A stretch of 64,000 bases of DNA from Clostridiales bacterium oral taxon 876 str. F0540 (GTDB lineage Bacteria > Bacillota > Clostridia > Clostridiales > Clostridiaceae). Shown in pieces: positions 1 through 7,836 of the stretch. The stretch is from the NCBI GenBank assembly GCA_000466585.1, contig KE993473.1, forward strand, positions 126,402-190,401, written 5' to 3'. The first letter of the stretch is position 1. Each line of letters opens with the position of its first letter. The translations under genes and the position numbers were made by a program. Below the pieces are notes generated by a model, which saw nothing but the letters and a program-made list of their open reading frames with translations, ran no database searches and had not been told where the DNA came from.

Positions 1-241
1 CTGTTCTCATTCTCGACTTATTTAATCCCTCATTCGAGGTCTCCTGGAAAAGCTCAATTTCTCCGCTTGTAGGTATAGTAAGACCGGTTATCATTCTAAG
101 CAGAGTTGTTTTTCCTGCTCCATTTTTTCCTACTAATCCAAATATCTCACCCTGTTTTATTTCTAAATCAGCATTATTAACAGCAAGATGATTGCGGTAT
201 TTTTTAGTTAAATTCTTAGTTTTTATTACCGTGTTGGTCAT
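1..241 (-). CDS. ABC transporter ATP-binding protein, N-terminal part (cut by window edge)
   Basis: This is the first ~80 codons of an ABC ATPase that runs off the left edge. The ATG at 241 follows a good GGGAGG ribosome binding site. The readable protein has an N-terminal strand ending in KTKNLTKKYR and a Walker A motif GKNGAGKTT, followed by LLRMITGLTIPTSGEI, typical of bacitracin/lantibiotic-type (BcrA-like) exporters' ATPases. It lies downstream of and in the same direction as the response regulator at 324-1025. The signature and Walker B motifs are outside the window, so substrate and completeness cannot be judged. Confidence 0.85.
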   Translation of the reverse strand, partial: MTNTVIKTKNLTKKYRNHLAVNNADLEIKQGEIFGLVGKNGAGKTTLLRMITGLTIPTSGEIELFQETSNEGLNKSRMRT

Positions 242-273
242 TAATTTCAACCTCCCTTTCCTCGTACAATGTT

Positions 274-316
274 ATAATAGAACTTATTGTACAAGAAACC
301 TTAAAGAAAACCTTAA
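274..316 (-). promoter_or_regulatory. Putative response-regulator-controlled promoter with direct repeats
   Basis: The 82-nt gap between the response regulator and the ABC ATPase holds two exact copies of AAACCTTAA (296-304 and 308-316, 12 bp apart). On the minus strand they read TTAAGGTTT and sit over the -35 position of a TATTAT -10 box (279-274) whose own -35 is poor. Tandem repeats over a weak -35 are the usual layout of OmpR-family activated promoters. That the adjacent regulator binds here is inference. Confidence 0.5.
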
Positions 317-323
317 GAAAGTA

Positions 324-1025
324 TTAAGTTTTATCGCTTAATTTAAAACCAATTCCCCACACAGTGTGAATATATTCGCTGTCTTTATCTGCTTTAGCTA
401 TTTTTGAACGCAGATTGCTTACATGAACATTTACAGTATTATCATCTCCAAGAAACTCATCCTTCCAAACATGCTCGAACAAATTTGCCTTTGTAAAAAC
501 CTTGTTAGGATAGGACATTAATAATTCCAAAATGGAAAACTCTCTTGCTGTAAGTGCCAAAGGAGTATCGTTGACTTTAACCTCCATAGTTTCATTGTCT
601 AAAGTCATATTTTTATGCTTTAGAATATTCCTTTCTTCCTTAGGTTTTGAAAATATCATAAAGCGTCTTAGCTGTGCTTCTACCCTTGCCAGAACTTCAT
701 TGACATCGAAGGGTTTAGCTACAAAATCATCCGCACCGAGCTTTAATACATCGATTTTAGTTTCTTGAAAATCCTTTGCAGATATAACTATAATAGGCAT
801 TGTTTTTAACGTTCTTATGTGCGTTATAAGCTCCTCTCCGGAAACCCCCGGAAGCATCAAATCGAGTAAAACAAGCTGAAAATCATACATCTCAAGACAC
901 ATCTTAGCTTCAGTACCTGAATATGCCGCTCTTACATTGTAACCTTTTCTGCTTAGTATTCTGCATAGCAAACTGTTTATGTCTGCGTCATCTTCCACAA
1001 CTAGAATATTTATATCAGTTTCCAC
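324..1025 (-). CDS. OmpR/PhoB-family response regulator
   Basis: Two-domain DNA-binding response regulator of ~233 aa. The receiver domain has the acidic pair (VVEDD), the phospho-acceptor Asp in LVLLDLMLPG, the conserved Thr/Ser region (IIVISA) and the Lys in VAKPFD. A C-terminal winged helix (about residues 135-230) ends in the family-typical VWGIGFKL. Two non-ATG starts are possible: a TTG at 1034 lies only 1 nt from the GGTGG ribosome binding site, while the GTG at 1025 has 10 nt spacing, so 1025 is preferred. No sensor kinase is visible in the window next to it; it may lie left of the edge. It probably controls the ABC genes just downstream. Confidence 0.92.
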   Translation of the reverse strand: METDINILVVEDDADINSLLCRILSRKGYNVRAAYSGTEAKMCLEMYDFQLVLLDLMLPGVSGEELITHIRTLKTMPIIVISAKDFQETKIDVLKLGADDFVAKPFDVNEVLARVEAQLRRFMIFSKPKEERNILKHKNMTLDNETMEVKVNDTPLALTAREFSILELLMSYPNKVFTKANLFEHVWKDEFLGDDNTVNVHVSNLRSKIAKADKDSEYIHTVWGIGFKLSDKT

Positions 1026-1122
1026 AATAACCAAACCACCTTTATATAGCTGATAACAAACATTTTCAACTTTAAATCTGTACAGTGCTAAAATCCCGCT
1101 GTTTCCCCACTATACAAATTAA

Positions 1123-1177
1123 GTTTAACCTAAAATACACCACTTCTGCAATTACCTGATATATTTTATGGTTAAAC
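1123..1177. repeat. Interrupted inverted repeat upstream of the response regulator
   Basis: GTTTAACC-TAAAATA (1123-1137) is mirrored by TATTTTA-TGGTTAAAC (1162-1177). The arms are separated by ~24 bp, between the response regulator start and the terminator at 1186-1225. It may be an operator for the regulator's own promoter. Function is unproven. Confidence 0.35.
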
Positions 1178-1185
1178 ATACAAAT

Positions 1186-1225
1186 AAAAAAGACATGTCT
1201 GATAGTAGCCTGACATGTCTTTTTT
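1186..1225 (-). terminator. Rho-independent terminator (bidirectional) after the TudS-like gene
   Basis: AAAAAAGACATGTC and GACATGTCTTTTTT form a 14-bp stem with a 12-nt loop and T-runs in both directions. It lies 22 nt past the stop of the TudS-like gene and so ends the ABC importer operon. Confidence 0.9.
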
Positions 1226-1246
1226 AAATCATTATTTTTCTAAATC

Positions 1247-1798
1247 TTACTTAAACATTTTTGAAAAGTCATATTCCTCAATTCTGTTTTCATAAATTCC
1301 TATAAATTCAGTACTAATATCATTTTTCTTAAATAGATTTATAAGTTCCTCCATAAATACGCCCGGAGCATTTTTGTATTGTAGTGATCCTTTAATGCTG
1401 TCTAAGCTGTCCCACTTAGATAACTCTCCAAGCCACTTATCTGAAGAACAGGATAAATCAAGGCCGCAGCTTGGGCTTCCGTTTACCCCTATAACATAGT
1501 TTAAAGTATATCCATTTGCAAGGTACTCTTGAAGTTGCTCTAATACAGGCTCTAATATCTGTCTGCAATGCTTTCTAAAGAAAGGATTATCAAACTGCTC
1601 CCTTACATGTCCCCATCTTCTCATTCCATAAAAAGTCATTTCAGGACAAGGAAGCTGAATTATCCCATAATCTTTTTCTATAAGCTCATACAAAAGTTCT
1701 TTAAGAGGGCCTTTTCTTCTGACCGGTCCTTCTACTTTAGAGTTACAGTTTAGCATGCAGTGAGAAATAAGACAAAGTTTTCTGCTTCTCTCTTCCAT
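1247..1798 (-). CDS. TudS-related putative desulfidase (CD3072-like, DUF523 relative)
   Basis: 183 aa protein with three conserved cysteine sites expected to hold a [4Fe-4S] cluster: CMLN near residue 14, PCPE near residue 50 and GSPSCG near residue 108. This pattern is that of the DUF523/TudS group. TudS itself is a 2-thiouracil desulfidase; the C. difficile CD3072-type branch, which this resembles by recall, has no proven substrate. The start is 8 nt after the stop of the solute-binding protein, so it is the last gene of the importer operon (5859 to 1247). That suggests it acts on an imported compound, perhaps removing sulfur from it. The substrate is not known. Confidence 0.75.
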   Translation of the reverse strand: MEERSRKLCLISHCMLNCNSKVEGPVRRKGPLKELLYELIEKDYGIIQLPCPEMTFYGMRRWGHVREQFDNPFFRKHCRQILEPVLEQLQEYLANGYTLNYVIGVNGSPSCGLDLSCSSDKWLGELSKWDSLDSIKGSLQYKNAPGVFMEELINLFKKNDISTEFIGIYENRIEEYDFSKMFK

Positions 1799-1806
1799 AC
1801 TATCAC

Positions 1807-3129
1807 CTAGTTGCTTCTAGCTTCTTTCATAGCTTTTTCGCCATTTTCTTGAGCACTCTTTAATGCTTCATCAACTGTTTTCTTATTATTAAATACTTGA
1901 TCAAGCTCTGCTCCTAAAGCATCTAAAGCAGGAATAACACCTATTTGTCTTGCTCCCATCCATCCTTTGTCTAAAGACTTAAGAGGAACTTCCTTGACTG
2001 GGTTTTCCTTCAGGAACTTTTGATATTCCTCACTCTTAATTGCTGAATCTCTAACCGGCATATAACCTGTTTGCATTGAGAAGTATGCTGTATTTTGTGT
2101 ATTTGTTAAGAATTTTAAATACATCCATGCTGCAAGCTTTTGTTCTGCTGTACCAGTATTAAACATAGCTACATTTGTTCCGTAATATAATTGAGCTTGT
2201 TCTTTATTAGTTGGCAATGGTGCTGCAAACCATTTTGCCTTCATACCGCTTTTAATATACGGAATTGCTGAGGTTGAAGCTACACACATTGCAGCTTTTC
2301 CTTTTATTAAAGTGTTGTTAGCATTTTTATCTTCACCAGCTAAAGTAGCTGTTTTGTTTTGAATCATTCCATTAATTAAATCGATAGCTGTCTTTGTTTC
2401 CGGAGTATTGAAGTTGATTTTATCGCTCTTTTCATCAATAACTTCTCCACCGGCCTGTCTTACCCAAATTCCTATATCTGTAGAAATATTGTTTTCAAAA
2501 GCAACACCATAAACTTCCGGTTTTCCGTCATTATTTGAATCAACAGTAAGCTTCTTTGAAGCTTCTTTAAATTCATCCCAAGTCTTTGGAACCTCGACTC
2601 CTCTTTCCTTTAGCATATCTTCATTGTAATAAAGCACCATCATGCTTTTATTAAATGGAACTGCATAGGTTTTATCTCCAAATGTATTATCATCTCTATA
2701 AATCTTTGGTATATCGTTAATTTCATCCTTAGTCATTCCAACTTCTTTATTATTCATGTAAGGATTTAAATCCTCTACTAAATTCTTATTAATATACCAG
2801 GTCAATCTGTTGTTATATATTTGAGTTATAGTTGGAAGAGTATTACTTTTTGCTGCTCCCATAAGCTTATCAAATAAACTTCTATAATCACCTTGAGCAA
2901 CTAACTTTACTTTTATTTTTGGATTCTTTTCTTCAAAATCCTTTGTAATCTTTTGGATTGCCTGTTCGTTTACTCCGCTCATGGCATGCCAAAATTCAAT
3001 TTGTACATCCTTTTCAATTTTGGTTGGTAGTGCTGAAGCTTGTTGGTCTTCAACTTTTTTGCTTGAGCAGGCTGTCAATCCTACTGTCATAATTCCTGCT
3101 AATATAAGCGATAAAATTTTCTTATTCAT
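1807..3129 (-). CDS. ABC sugar-type solute-binding lipoprotein (family 1, UgpB/MalE-like)
   Basis: 440 aa extracytoplasmic binding protein. It has a lipoprotein signal with lipobox LTAC and a Cys at residue 21, so it should be anchored to the outer face of the membrane. The mature part has family-1 features: IEFWHAMSGVN near the N-terminus, YYNEDMLKERGVEVPKTWDE in the middle and repeated AAWMYLKFLT-type helices. The start is the ATG at 3129; an upstream in-frame GTG at 3147 lies before the AAAGGGG ribosome binding site and is rejected. It is third in an ATPase-permease-permease-binding protein order and feeds the permeases upstream. The ligand is likely a sugar, polyol or glycerophospho-compound but cannot be fixed from sequence. 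Confidence 0.92.
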   Translation of the reverse strand: MNKKILSLILAGIMTVGLTACSSKKVEDQQASALPTKIEKDVQIEFWHAMSGVNEQAIQKITKDFEEKNPKIKVKLVAQGDYRSLFDKLMGAAKSNTLPTITQIYNNRLTWYINKNLVEDLNPYMNNKEVGMTKDEINDIPKIYRDDNTFGDKTYAVPFNKSMMVLYYNEDMLKERGVEVPKTWDEFKEASKKLTVDSNNDGKPEVYGVAFENNISTDIGIWVRQAGGEVIDEKSDKINFNTPETKTAIDLINGMIQNKTATLAGEDKNANNTLIKGKAAMCVASTSAIPYIKSGMKAKWFAAPLPTNKEQAQLYYGTNVAMFNTGTAEQKLAAWMYLKFLTNTQNTAYFSMQTGYMPVRDSAIKSEEYQKFLKENPVKEVPLKSLDKGWMGARQIGVIPALDALGAELDQVFNNKKTVDEALKSAQENGEKAMKEARSN

Positions 3130-3167
3130 AGCTAAAACCCCTTTCACAATATAAATATAAAATATAT

Positions 3168-3992
3168 TTATCCTTTAATACCGCTGCTGCTTACACCATT
3201 TATTATATATTTAGACAACAGTATAAAGATAATTAACATTGGCAAAATTATAATCGCAGAAGCTGCCATTAATATGTGATAGTCCATGCCTGCCTCTGAA
3301 GAAAACTTTGATAAGACTATCGGAAGCGTCCTCATTTCCTCATTATTTGTTACTATTAAAGGCCACATAAATGAATTCCAGCTGTTTATTATCTTTAAAA
3401 GCGCTATTGTAATAATAGCAGGCTTTGCTATTGGCATCATTATCCTGGTAAGATATCTAAGGTCGCTGCAGTTATCAACTTTGGCCGCATAATACAGCTG
3501 CTTTGGAATTCCTAAAAAGTATTGTCTTAAAAAGAATATGGAAAACACACTCGTACACCAGGGTAATATAAGAGCTTTATATGTATTAATCCATTTTAAT
3601 TTACTAAGAAGCACAAAATTAGGTATCATAAGTACTTCGCTGGGAACCATCATAGTTGCTATTAAAAGCGTAAATATTACATCTCTGCCTTTGAAATTCA
3701 AATTAGAAAAAGCAAAAGCTGCAAGTATTGTACTAATGAGCTCTCCAATTGTTATAGCCACTGTAACTATAATGCTGTTAAGGAGATATCTTTTAAAGCC
3801 GTTAAGCCTTAATACCTCCAAATAGTTATCCCATCTGAATTTCTTAGGGAGTATGACCATATTTTTTGTAAAAATCTCCTCAGGAGCCTTTACTGAAGTC
3901 AAAAATATCCATACAAAAGGCAATATAATGAGCAGTGCTCCTATAACTAAAACAATATATATTAAAAATTTATCTAAACTTTTTTTACTCAT
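3168..3992 (-). CDS. ABC permease, MalG/UgpE type
   Basis: 274 aa inner-membrane permease of the CUT1 family with six predicted membrane helices, starting at IYIVLVIGALLIILPFVWIF. The cytoplasmic EAA loop reads YYAAKVDNCSDLRYLTRIMMP, where Asn replaces the usual Gly after the Asp. The ATG at 3992 is chosen because AAGGAG precedes it; a longer in-frame reading to 4115 overlaps the upstream permease and has no signal. It pairs with the MalF-type protein 17 nt upstream to form the channel. Confidence 0.92.
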   Translation of the reverse strand: MSKKSLDKFLIYIVLVIGALLIILPFVWIFLTSVKAPEEIFTKNMVILPKKFRWDNYLEVLRLNGFKRYLLNSIIVTVAITIGELISTILAAFAFSNLNFKGRDVIFTLLIATMMVPSEVLMIPNFVLLSKLKWINTYKALILPWCTSVFSIFFLRQYFLGIPKQLYYAAKVDNCSDLRYLTRIMMPIAKPAIITIALLKIINSWNSFMWPLIVTNNEEMRTLPIVLSKFSSEAGMDYHILMAASAIIILPMLIIFILLSKYIINGVSSSGIKG

Positions 3993-4009
3993 ATGACTTT
4001 CGCTCCTTG

Positions 4010-4885
4010 TTAATAATGCACTTTCTTCTTTGCAACATAAAATTGGAATACAGTAAAAAGCATTATTATGATGAGCAGTATGAAGGAGGCCGCAGCAGCT
4101 GTAGCAAACTGCCAATTCATATAGAACTTATTAAATATATAGTAAACTATAGTCATACCGCTTTTTAACGGGCCGGCACCTCTGTCGTAAAGTACAAACA
4201 CCTCATCAAACACCTTAAAGCCTCTTATTATCGAGGTTATACATAGGAAAAATATTATAGGAGATAAAAGCGGAAGAGTTATTTTCTTAAAAACCCTAAA
4301 GCTGCTTGCACCATCAACCTTAGCTGCATAGTAGTATCTTTCATCAATATTTTGAAGCCCTGCCAAGATAATAACTATATCGTAGCCCAGACCCTTCCAT
4401 ATATTTAAAAGTATTAATAGAGGCATTGTAAATCTACTATCTCTTAAAAACGCTTGAGTGCTAAAGCCAAGGCTTTGAAGCACATAGTTAAGAAGCCCCG
4501 CATCTGTATTAAATATCCACTTCCAGCCCACAGATATAGCAATTGTAGAAGTAACAAAAGGTAAAAAATATACGCTTCTAAAAAAATTCTTGAGCCTGAT
4601 ATTTTTATTCAGGAGCATGGCTATAAACAGCGCCAAGCCTATTGATAGCGGCACTGATATAAATACATATACAAAAGTATTTTTTACAGCAAGATAAAAA
4701 TCTCCATCACTAAGTACGTAGGTGAAATTATCGAAGCCTCTTTTGTATACTATGTCTCTTATATAATCAAACTTTGTATAGAAACTCATGGCAAGCACTT
4801 TGATCACAGGGTAGATTTGAAACAAGGTTATAACAATAAGACTTGGCAGAAGATACAGATAACCCTTTTGTTTTTTCAGATTCAT
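4010..4885 (-). CDS. ABC permease, MalF/UgpA type
   Basis: 291 aa permease with six helices starting at GYLYLLPSLIVITLFQIYPV. The EAA loop is YYYAAKVDGASSFRVFKKI, contacting the ATPase. The ATG overlaps the ATPase stop by 4 nt (4882-4885), showing tight translational coupling. It forms a heterodimer with the MalG-type permease at 3168-3992. Confidence 0.93.
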   Translation of the reverse strand: MNLKKQKGYLYLLPSLIVITLFQIYPVIKVLAMSFYTKFDYIRDIVYKRGFDNFTYVLSDGDFYLAVKNTFVYVFISVPLSIGLALFIAMLLNKNIRLKNFFRSVYFLPFVTSTIAISVGWKWIFNTDAGLLNYVLQSLGFSTQAFLRDSRFTMPLLILLNIWKGLGYDIVIILAGLQNIDERYYYAAKVDGASSFRVFKKITLPLLSPIIFFLCITSIIRGFKVFDEVFVLYDRGAGPLKSGMTIVYYIFNKFYMNWQFATAAAASFILLIIIMLFTVFQFYVAKKKVHY

Positions 4886-5859
4886 TCCTTAAAATAGTGT
4901 ACCTTTCTAAACTTCATATAAACCTTGTCGCCTACTGAAAACAAACTATTTCCCATCATTAAAGCTCTTAAACCTATTCCATTAAAATCAATCTTAAAAT
5001 GAGTTTCTTTTCCAAGCTTTTGTATATCAATAATATTTCCTTCAAATAATTCTTCTTCACTGTCCCATTCTTTTAATAAAATTACATCTTCAGGCCTTAT
5101 TCCTGCAGTTTTAGTATCTTCACCTTTAAAGTTCTTAATTATATTAATTTTAGGATTTCCGATAAAACTTGCAGAAAATATTGAGTTAGGTGAAGAATAC
5201 ATTTCCTCCCCAGAACAATATTGAACAACTTCTCCTTTATTCATTAAAAGAATCCTATCAGACACAGACATAGCTTCTTCCTGATCGTGAGTTACAAACA
5301 AAGTTGTAATTTTAAAATTCTTTTGAAGCTGTTTAAGCTCTTCTCTCATCTCAACTCTTAATGCTGCGTCAAGGTTTGAAAAGGGTTCGTCCATTAAAAG
5401 AAGTCCAGGCTTTTTAATAAGAGCCCTTCCTATTGCAACTCTCTGCTGTTGTCCCCCGGATAACTCCTTTGGTTTTCTTTTTAAGAACTTGTCTATTTTT
5501 AGTGTATTAGCTATTTTTATAGCTTCTTCTGAAGCTGCATTTTTCTTAATATTTCTCATTAATAAAGGAAACATTAAGTTTTCCAAAACTGTCATATGCG
5601 GATATAGAGAATAATTTTGAAAAACCAATCCAATATTTCTTTTTTCTATTGGAATATGGTTCACAATCTCATCGTTAAATAGTATCTGTCCGGAGGTTGG
5701 TTCAACTATTCCGGCAAGCATATATAAAAATGTGCTCTTACCGCAGCCGCTTGGTCCAAGTATAGAAATAAACTCTCCATCATTAACATCAAAGTTAATC
5801 TTGTCAACAGCAGCAGTTTCTCCATAGTATTTGGTTAAATTTCTTATACAAAGTTTCAT
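4882..5859 (-). CDS. ABC importer ATPase, UgpC/MsmX/MalK type
   Basis: 325 aa ATPase that energises the CUT1 importer. Walker A is GPSGCGKST, the signature LSGGQQQR, Walker B LLLMDEPFSNLD and the switch His is in TLFVTHDQEEA. The C-terminal TOBE-like part is short but keeps GIRPEDV. A reading up to 5925 exists, but the ATG at 5859, preceded by GGTGAT, fits the family N-terminus (MKLCIRNLTKYYGE). It is the first gene of a five-gene operon: ATPase, MalF, MalG, binding protein, TudS-like protein. Confidence 0.93.
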   Translation of the reverse strand: MKLCIRNLTKYYGETAAVDKINFDVNDGEFISILGPSGCGKSTFLYMLAGIVEPTSGQILFNDEIVNHIPIEKRNIGLVFQNYSLYPHMTVLENLMFPLLMRNIKKNAASEEAIKIANTLKIDKFLKRKPKELSGGQQQRVAIGRALIKKPGLLLMDEPFSNLDAALRVEMREELKQLQKNFKITTLFVTHDQEEAMSVSDRILLMNKGEVVQYCSGEEMYSSPNSIFSASFIGNPKINIIKNFKGEDTKTAGIRPEDVILLKEWDSEEELFEGNIIDIQKLGKETHFKIDFNGIGLRALMMGNSLFSVGDKVYMKFRKVHYFKE

Positions 5860-5895
5860 AACATCACCATTTAATTGAATTAAAGTACCATGTGG

Positions 5896-5957
5896 ATTAT
5901 AACATAAGGAAAATTTTAGTACCAATAGTAAATATTAATAGTTATAATACTAACTAT
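5896..5957 (-). promoter_or_regulatory. Promoter and candidate operator of the CUT1 importer operon
   Basis: On the minus strand TTGGTA (5925-5920), an 18-bp spacer and TATAAT (5901-5896) form a promoter 36 nt before the ATPase start. Just upstream is the inverted repeat ATAGTTA-N6-TAACTAT (5938-5957), flanked by CAATAGT/ACTATTG, a plausible regulator site. The regulator is not identified. Confidence 0.55.
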
Positions 5958-5997
5958 TGAGGATTTAAATAACATTTTATGATTAAATAGGATAGAA

Positions 5998-6034
5998 AAA
6001 GGATGCTCTTAAGATAATCTTTAAAGCATCCTTT
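5998..6034 (-). terminator. Terminator hairpin in the 5.9-6.4 kb gap
   Basis: AAAGGATGCT pairs with AGCATCCTTT (10 bp) and on the minus strand is followed by a run of five T. No recognised gene precedes it; the only minus-strand frame upstream with a ribosome binding site is the 14-codon ORF at 6088-6132. It may end a small RNA or be what remains of a lost gene. Confidence 0.6.
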
Positions 6035-6087
6035 AAAATTTGAATCTGTGTGAAATTGTTATTATCTTTTATACATAAAGGAGTTGT

Positions 6088-6132
6088 TCAGAGTATACCG
6101 AGTTTTACATAATCTATGAAATTTCTAACCAT
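6088..6132 (-). CDS. Possible 14-aa small ORF or gene remnant
   Basis: The frame MVRNFIDYVKLGIL starts at an ATG 9 nt after a GGAGC ribosome binding site and stops before the hairpin at 5998-6034. On the minus strand a TTGAAA ... TTAATAAT stretch (about 6185-6215) could serve as promoter. It could be a short peptide, a leader peptide or the decayed end of a lost gene; no family is recognised. The rest of the 5.96-6.36 kb gap shows only AT-rich sequence. Confidence 0.2.
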   Translation of the reverse strand: MVRNFIDYVKLGIL

Positions 6133-6359
6133 ATAATCACGCTCCAAGAATATTGATTACCAAAGAATACCATATAGTTTTTAGCAGAATTATTAATTTT
6201 CTGTATATATTATTTTTCAATTTTTTAATAAACTCATCATTATTAATTAATATATGAAGTTTATGCATCATAAAATATTATACAAATAATTATATGCTTG
6301 GCAATATTTGTGGTGTGATGTATAATATGTACAAGTGTATATACATTATTCTACTATTC

Positions 6360-6389
6360 TTTACATATTTATTACAGTACTAATATATA
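6360..6389 (+). promoter_or_regulatory. Promoter of the ECF transporter operon
   Basis: TTTACA (6360-6365), an 18-bp spacer and TATATA (6384-6389), placed 21 nt before the ECF S-component ATG and its GAGAGGAG ribosome binding site. I find no riboswitch fold in this leader. Confidence 0.5.
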
Positions 6390-6410
6390 AATAGTGAGAG
6401 GAGAATTTTC

Positions 6411-7013
6411 ATGTCAAAAAAAAGTATGTGGTCTTTTAAATTTTCTACTGCATCCCTTGTACTTATTCCTGCTGCTGTAGGCATCAATTATATCGGAAAG
6501 CTTATTGCCTCAGCTTTAAAGCTTCCTTTATGGCTTGATGCTATAGGAACATCTCTTGCAAGTATGCTGGCTGGTCCTGTTATAGGAGCCATTTCAGGAG
6601 CCGTTAACAATGTAATCTACGGTCTTACTGCAGATCCTGTTTCCTTTGTTTACGCTCTTACAAGCATAGCTATAGGTATTGCAATCGGAGTTATGGCGTA
6701 TAAAGGCTGGGTAGATAATATCGGCAAAGCAATTGTCACTGGTCTTGTAGTTGCATTGGTTTCAGCAATTGTATCTACACCTTTGAATATCGGTTTCTGG
6801 GGAGGACAAACAGGAAACCTTTGGGGAGATGCACTTTTTGCTACTCTTACAGGACATGGTTTTCCAACCTTTATAGCTTCTTTCTTAGATGAACTAGTAG
6901 TTGATCTTCCCGATAAGGTAGCTACCGTTATTATAGCGTTTTTAATATTTAAGGGTCTTCCTAAAAAGCTTACTCATTTATATAATAATAATAGCGATAT
7001 AGAAAAACTGTAA
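6411..7013 (+). CDS. ECF transporter substrate-binding (S) component, CD3073-like
   Basis: 200 aa integral membrane protein with about six helices and few charges. It is small, has an N-terminal positive stretch (MSKKSMWSFKF) and small-residue-rich helices such as AGPVIGAISGAVNN, as expected for ECF S-components that bind a vitamin-like or small ligand. It is followed by EcfT and two EcfA genes in one operon. By recall it resembles the C. difficile CD3073 family, whose C. difficile neighbour is CD3072, the relative of the TudS-like gene at 1247-1798. The ligand is unknown; it does not show ThiT, BioY or RibU hallmarks that I can recognise. Confidence 0.8.
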   Translation: MSKKSMWSFKFSTASLVLIPAAVGINYIGKLIASALKLPLWLDAIGTSLASMLAGPVIGAISGAVNNVIYGLTADPVSFVYALTSIAIGIAIGVMAYKGWVDNIGKAIVTGLVVALVSAIVSTPLNIGFWGGQTGNLWGDALFATLTGHGFPTFIASFLDELVVDLPDKVATVIIAFLIFKGLPKKLTHLYNNNSDIEKL

Positions 7014-7018
7014 CTTTT

Positions 7019-7045
7019 AAGGGGCTGTTGAAAAATAGCTCCTTT
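7019..7045 (+). terminator. Weak hairpin between ECF S and T genes
   Basis: AAGGGGCT pairs with AGCTCCTT around an 10-nt loop, followed by only TTATT. It probably lowers expression of the T/A genes relative to the S gene rather than ending transcription. Confidence 0.4.
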
Positions 7046-7068
7046 ATTCTAGGAAAAAGGTGATAAAT

Positions 7069-7836
7069 ATGAAAACTTTAACCCTTTATCAGCAAAGAGA
7101 TTCTTTAATTCACAAGGTTGATCCCGTAAGCAAGCTCTATTACATAGCAGCCGCCATACTTATCCCTATAATTCTGCCGACTTTAAACATGACCTTTATC
7201 TGCATGCTTGTAAGCATAGGACTGCTTCTTATAGGAAAGGTTTTTAAGAAAGTAATTCCTTTAGTTAGTTTTAGCTTAATCGTGCTTTTATCAATAATTA
7301 TAATTCAAGGACTATTTAATAAAACTAATAAAACTGCTTTTCTCACTTTAGGATCTATTACCTTTTACAAAGAGGGACTTTTTTATGCTTTTAAGATTTG
7401 TATGAGGGTTATTAATATAATCTGTGCCTTTTCAATACTTATATTAACAACAAAGCCCTCTGATCTTATTGAAGAGCTTGTTAGAAAAGGACTTTCTCCT
7501 AAAATAGGCTATGTGTTAAGCTCAGTACTTCAGATTATTCCTCAGATGATTTCAACTATGGATACAATTACTGATGCACAGCGCTCAAGAGGAATGGAGA
7601 CAGAAGGAAAATTATTTGTGAGAATGAAGGCCTTTCTTCCTCTTATAGGTCCTGTAGTAATGAATTCTTTGGTATCTACGAGAGAAAGAGCTATGGCACT
7701 TGAAGTTAGGGGGTTTAACTCAAAGGTTAAAAAAAGCTTTTTAAATGATGAGTTCAAATTTAAACATGGCCTTTTAATAAGAGTAATAATTATAGCCTTA
7801 ATAGCTGCTGCAATACTTTGGAGGATTATAGCATGA
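7069..7836 (+). CDS. ecfT: ECF transporter transmembrane (T) component
   Basis: 255 aa membrane scaffold of the ECF importer. N-terminal YQQRDSLIHKVDPVSKLYY is the usual EcfT entry, and the two coupling-helix motifs that dock on the ATPases are present as AQRSRGME and ALEVRGF. The ATG at 7069 follows AGGAAAAAGGTG; an in-frame GTG at 7060 lies within that site. Its stop overlaps the first ATPase start (ATGA at 7833-7836). Confidence 0.92.
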   Translation: MKTLTLYQQRDSLIHKVDPVSKLYYIAAAILIPIILPTLNMTFICMLVSIGLLLIGKVFKKVIPLVSFSLIVLLSIIIIQGLFNKTNKTAFLTLGSITFYKEGLFYAFKICMRVINIICAFSILILTTKPSDLIEELVRKGLSPKIGYVLSSVLQIIPQMISTMDTITDAQRSRGMETEGKLFVRMKAFLPLIGPVVMNSLVSTRERAMALEVRGFNSKVKKSFLNDEFKFKHGLLIRVIIIALIAAAILWRIIA

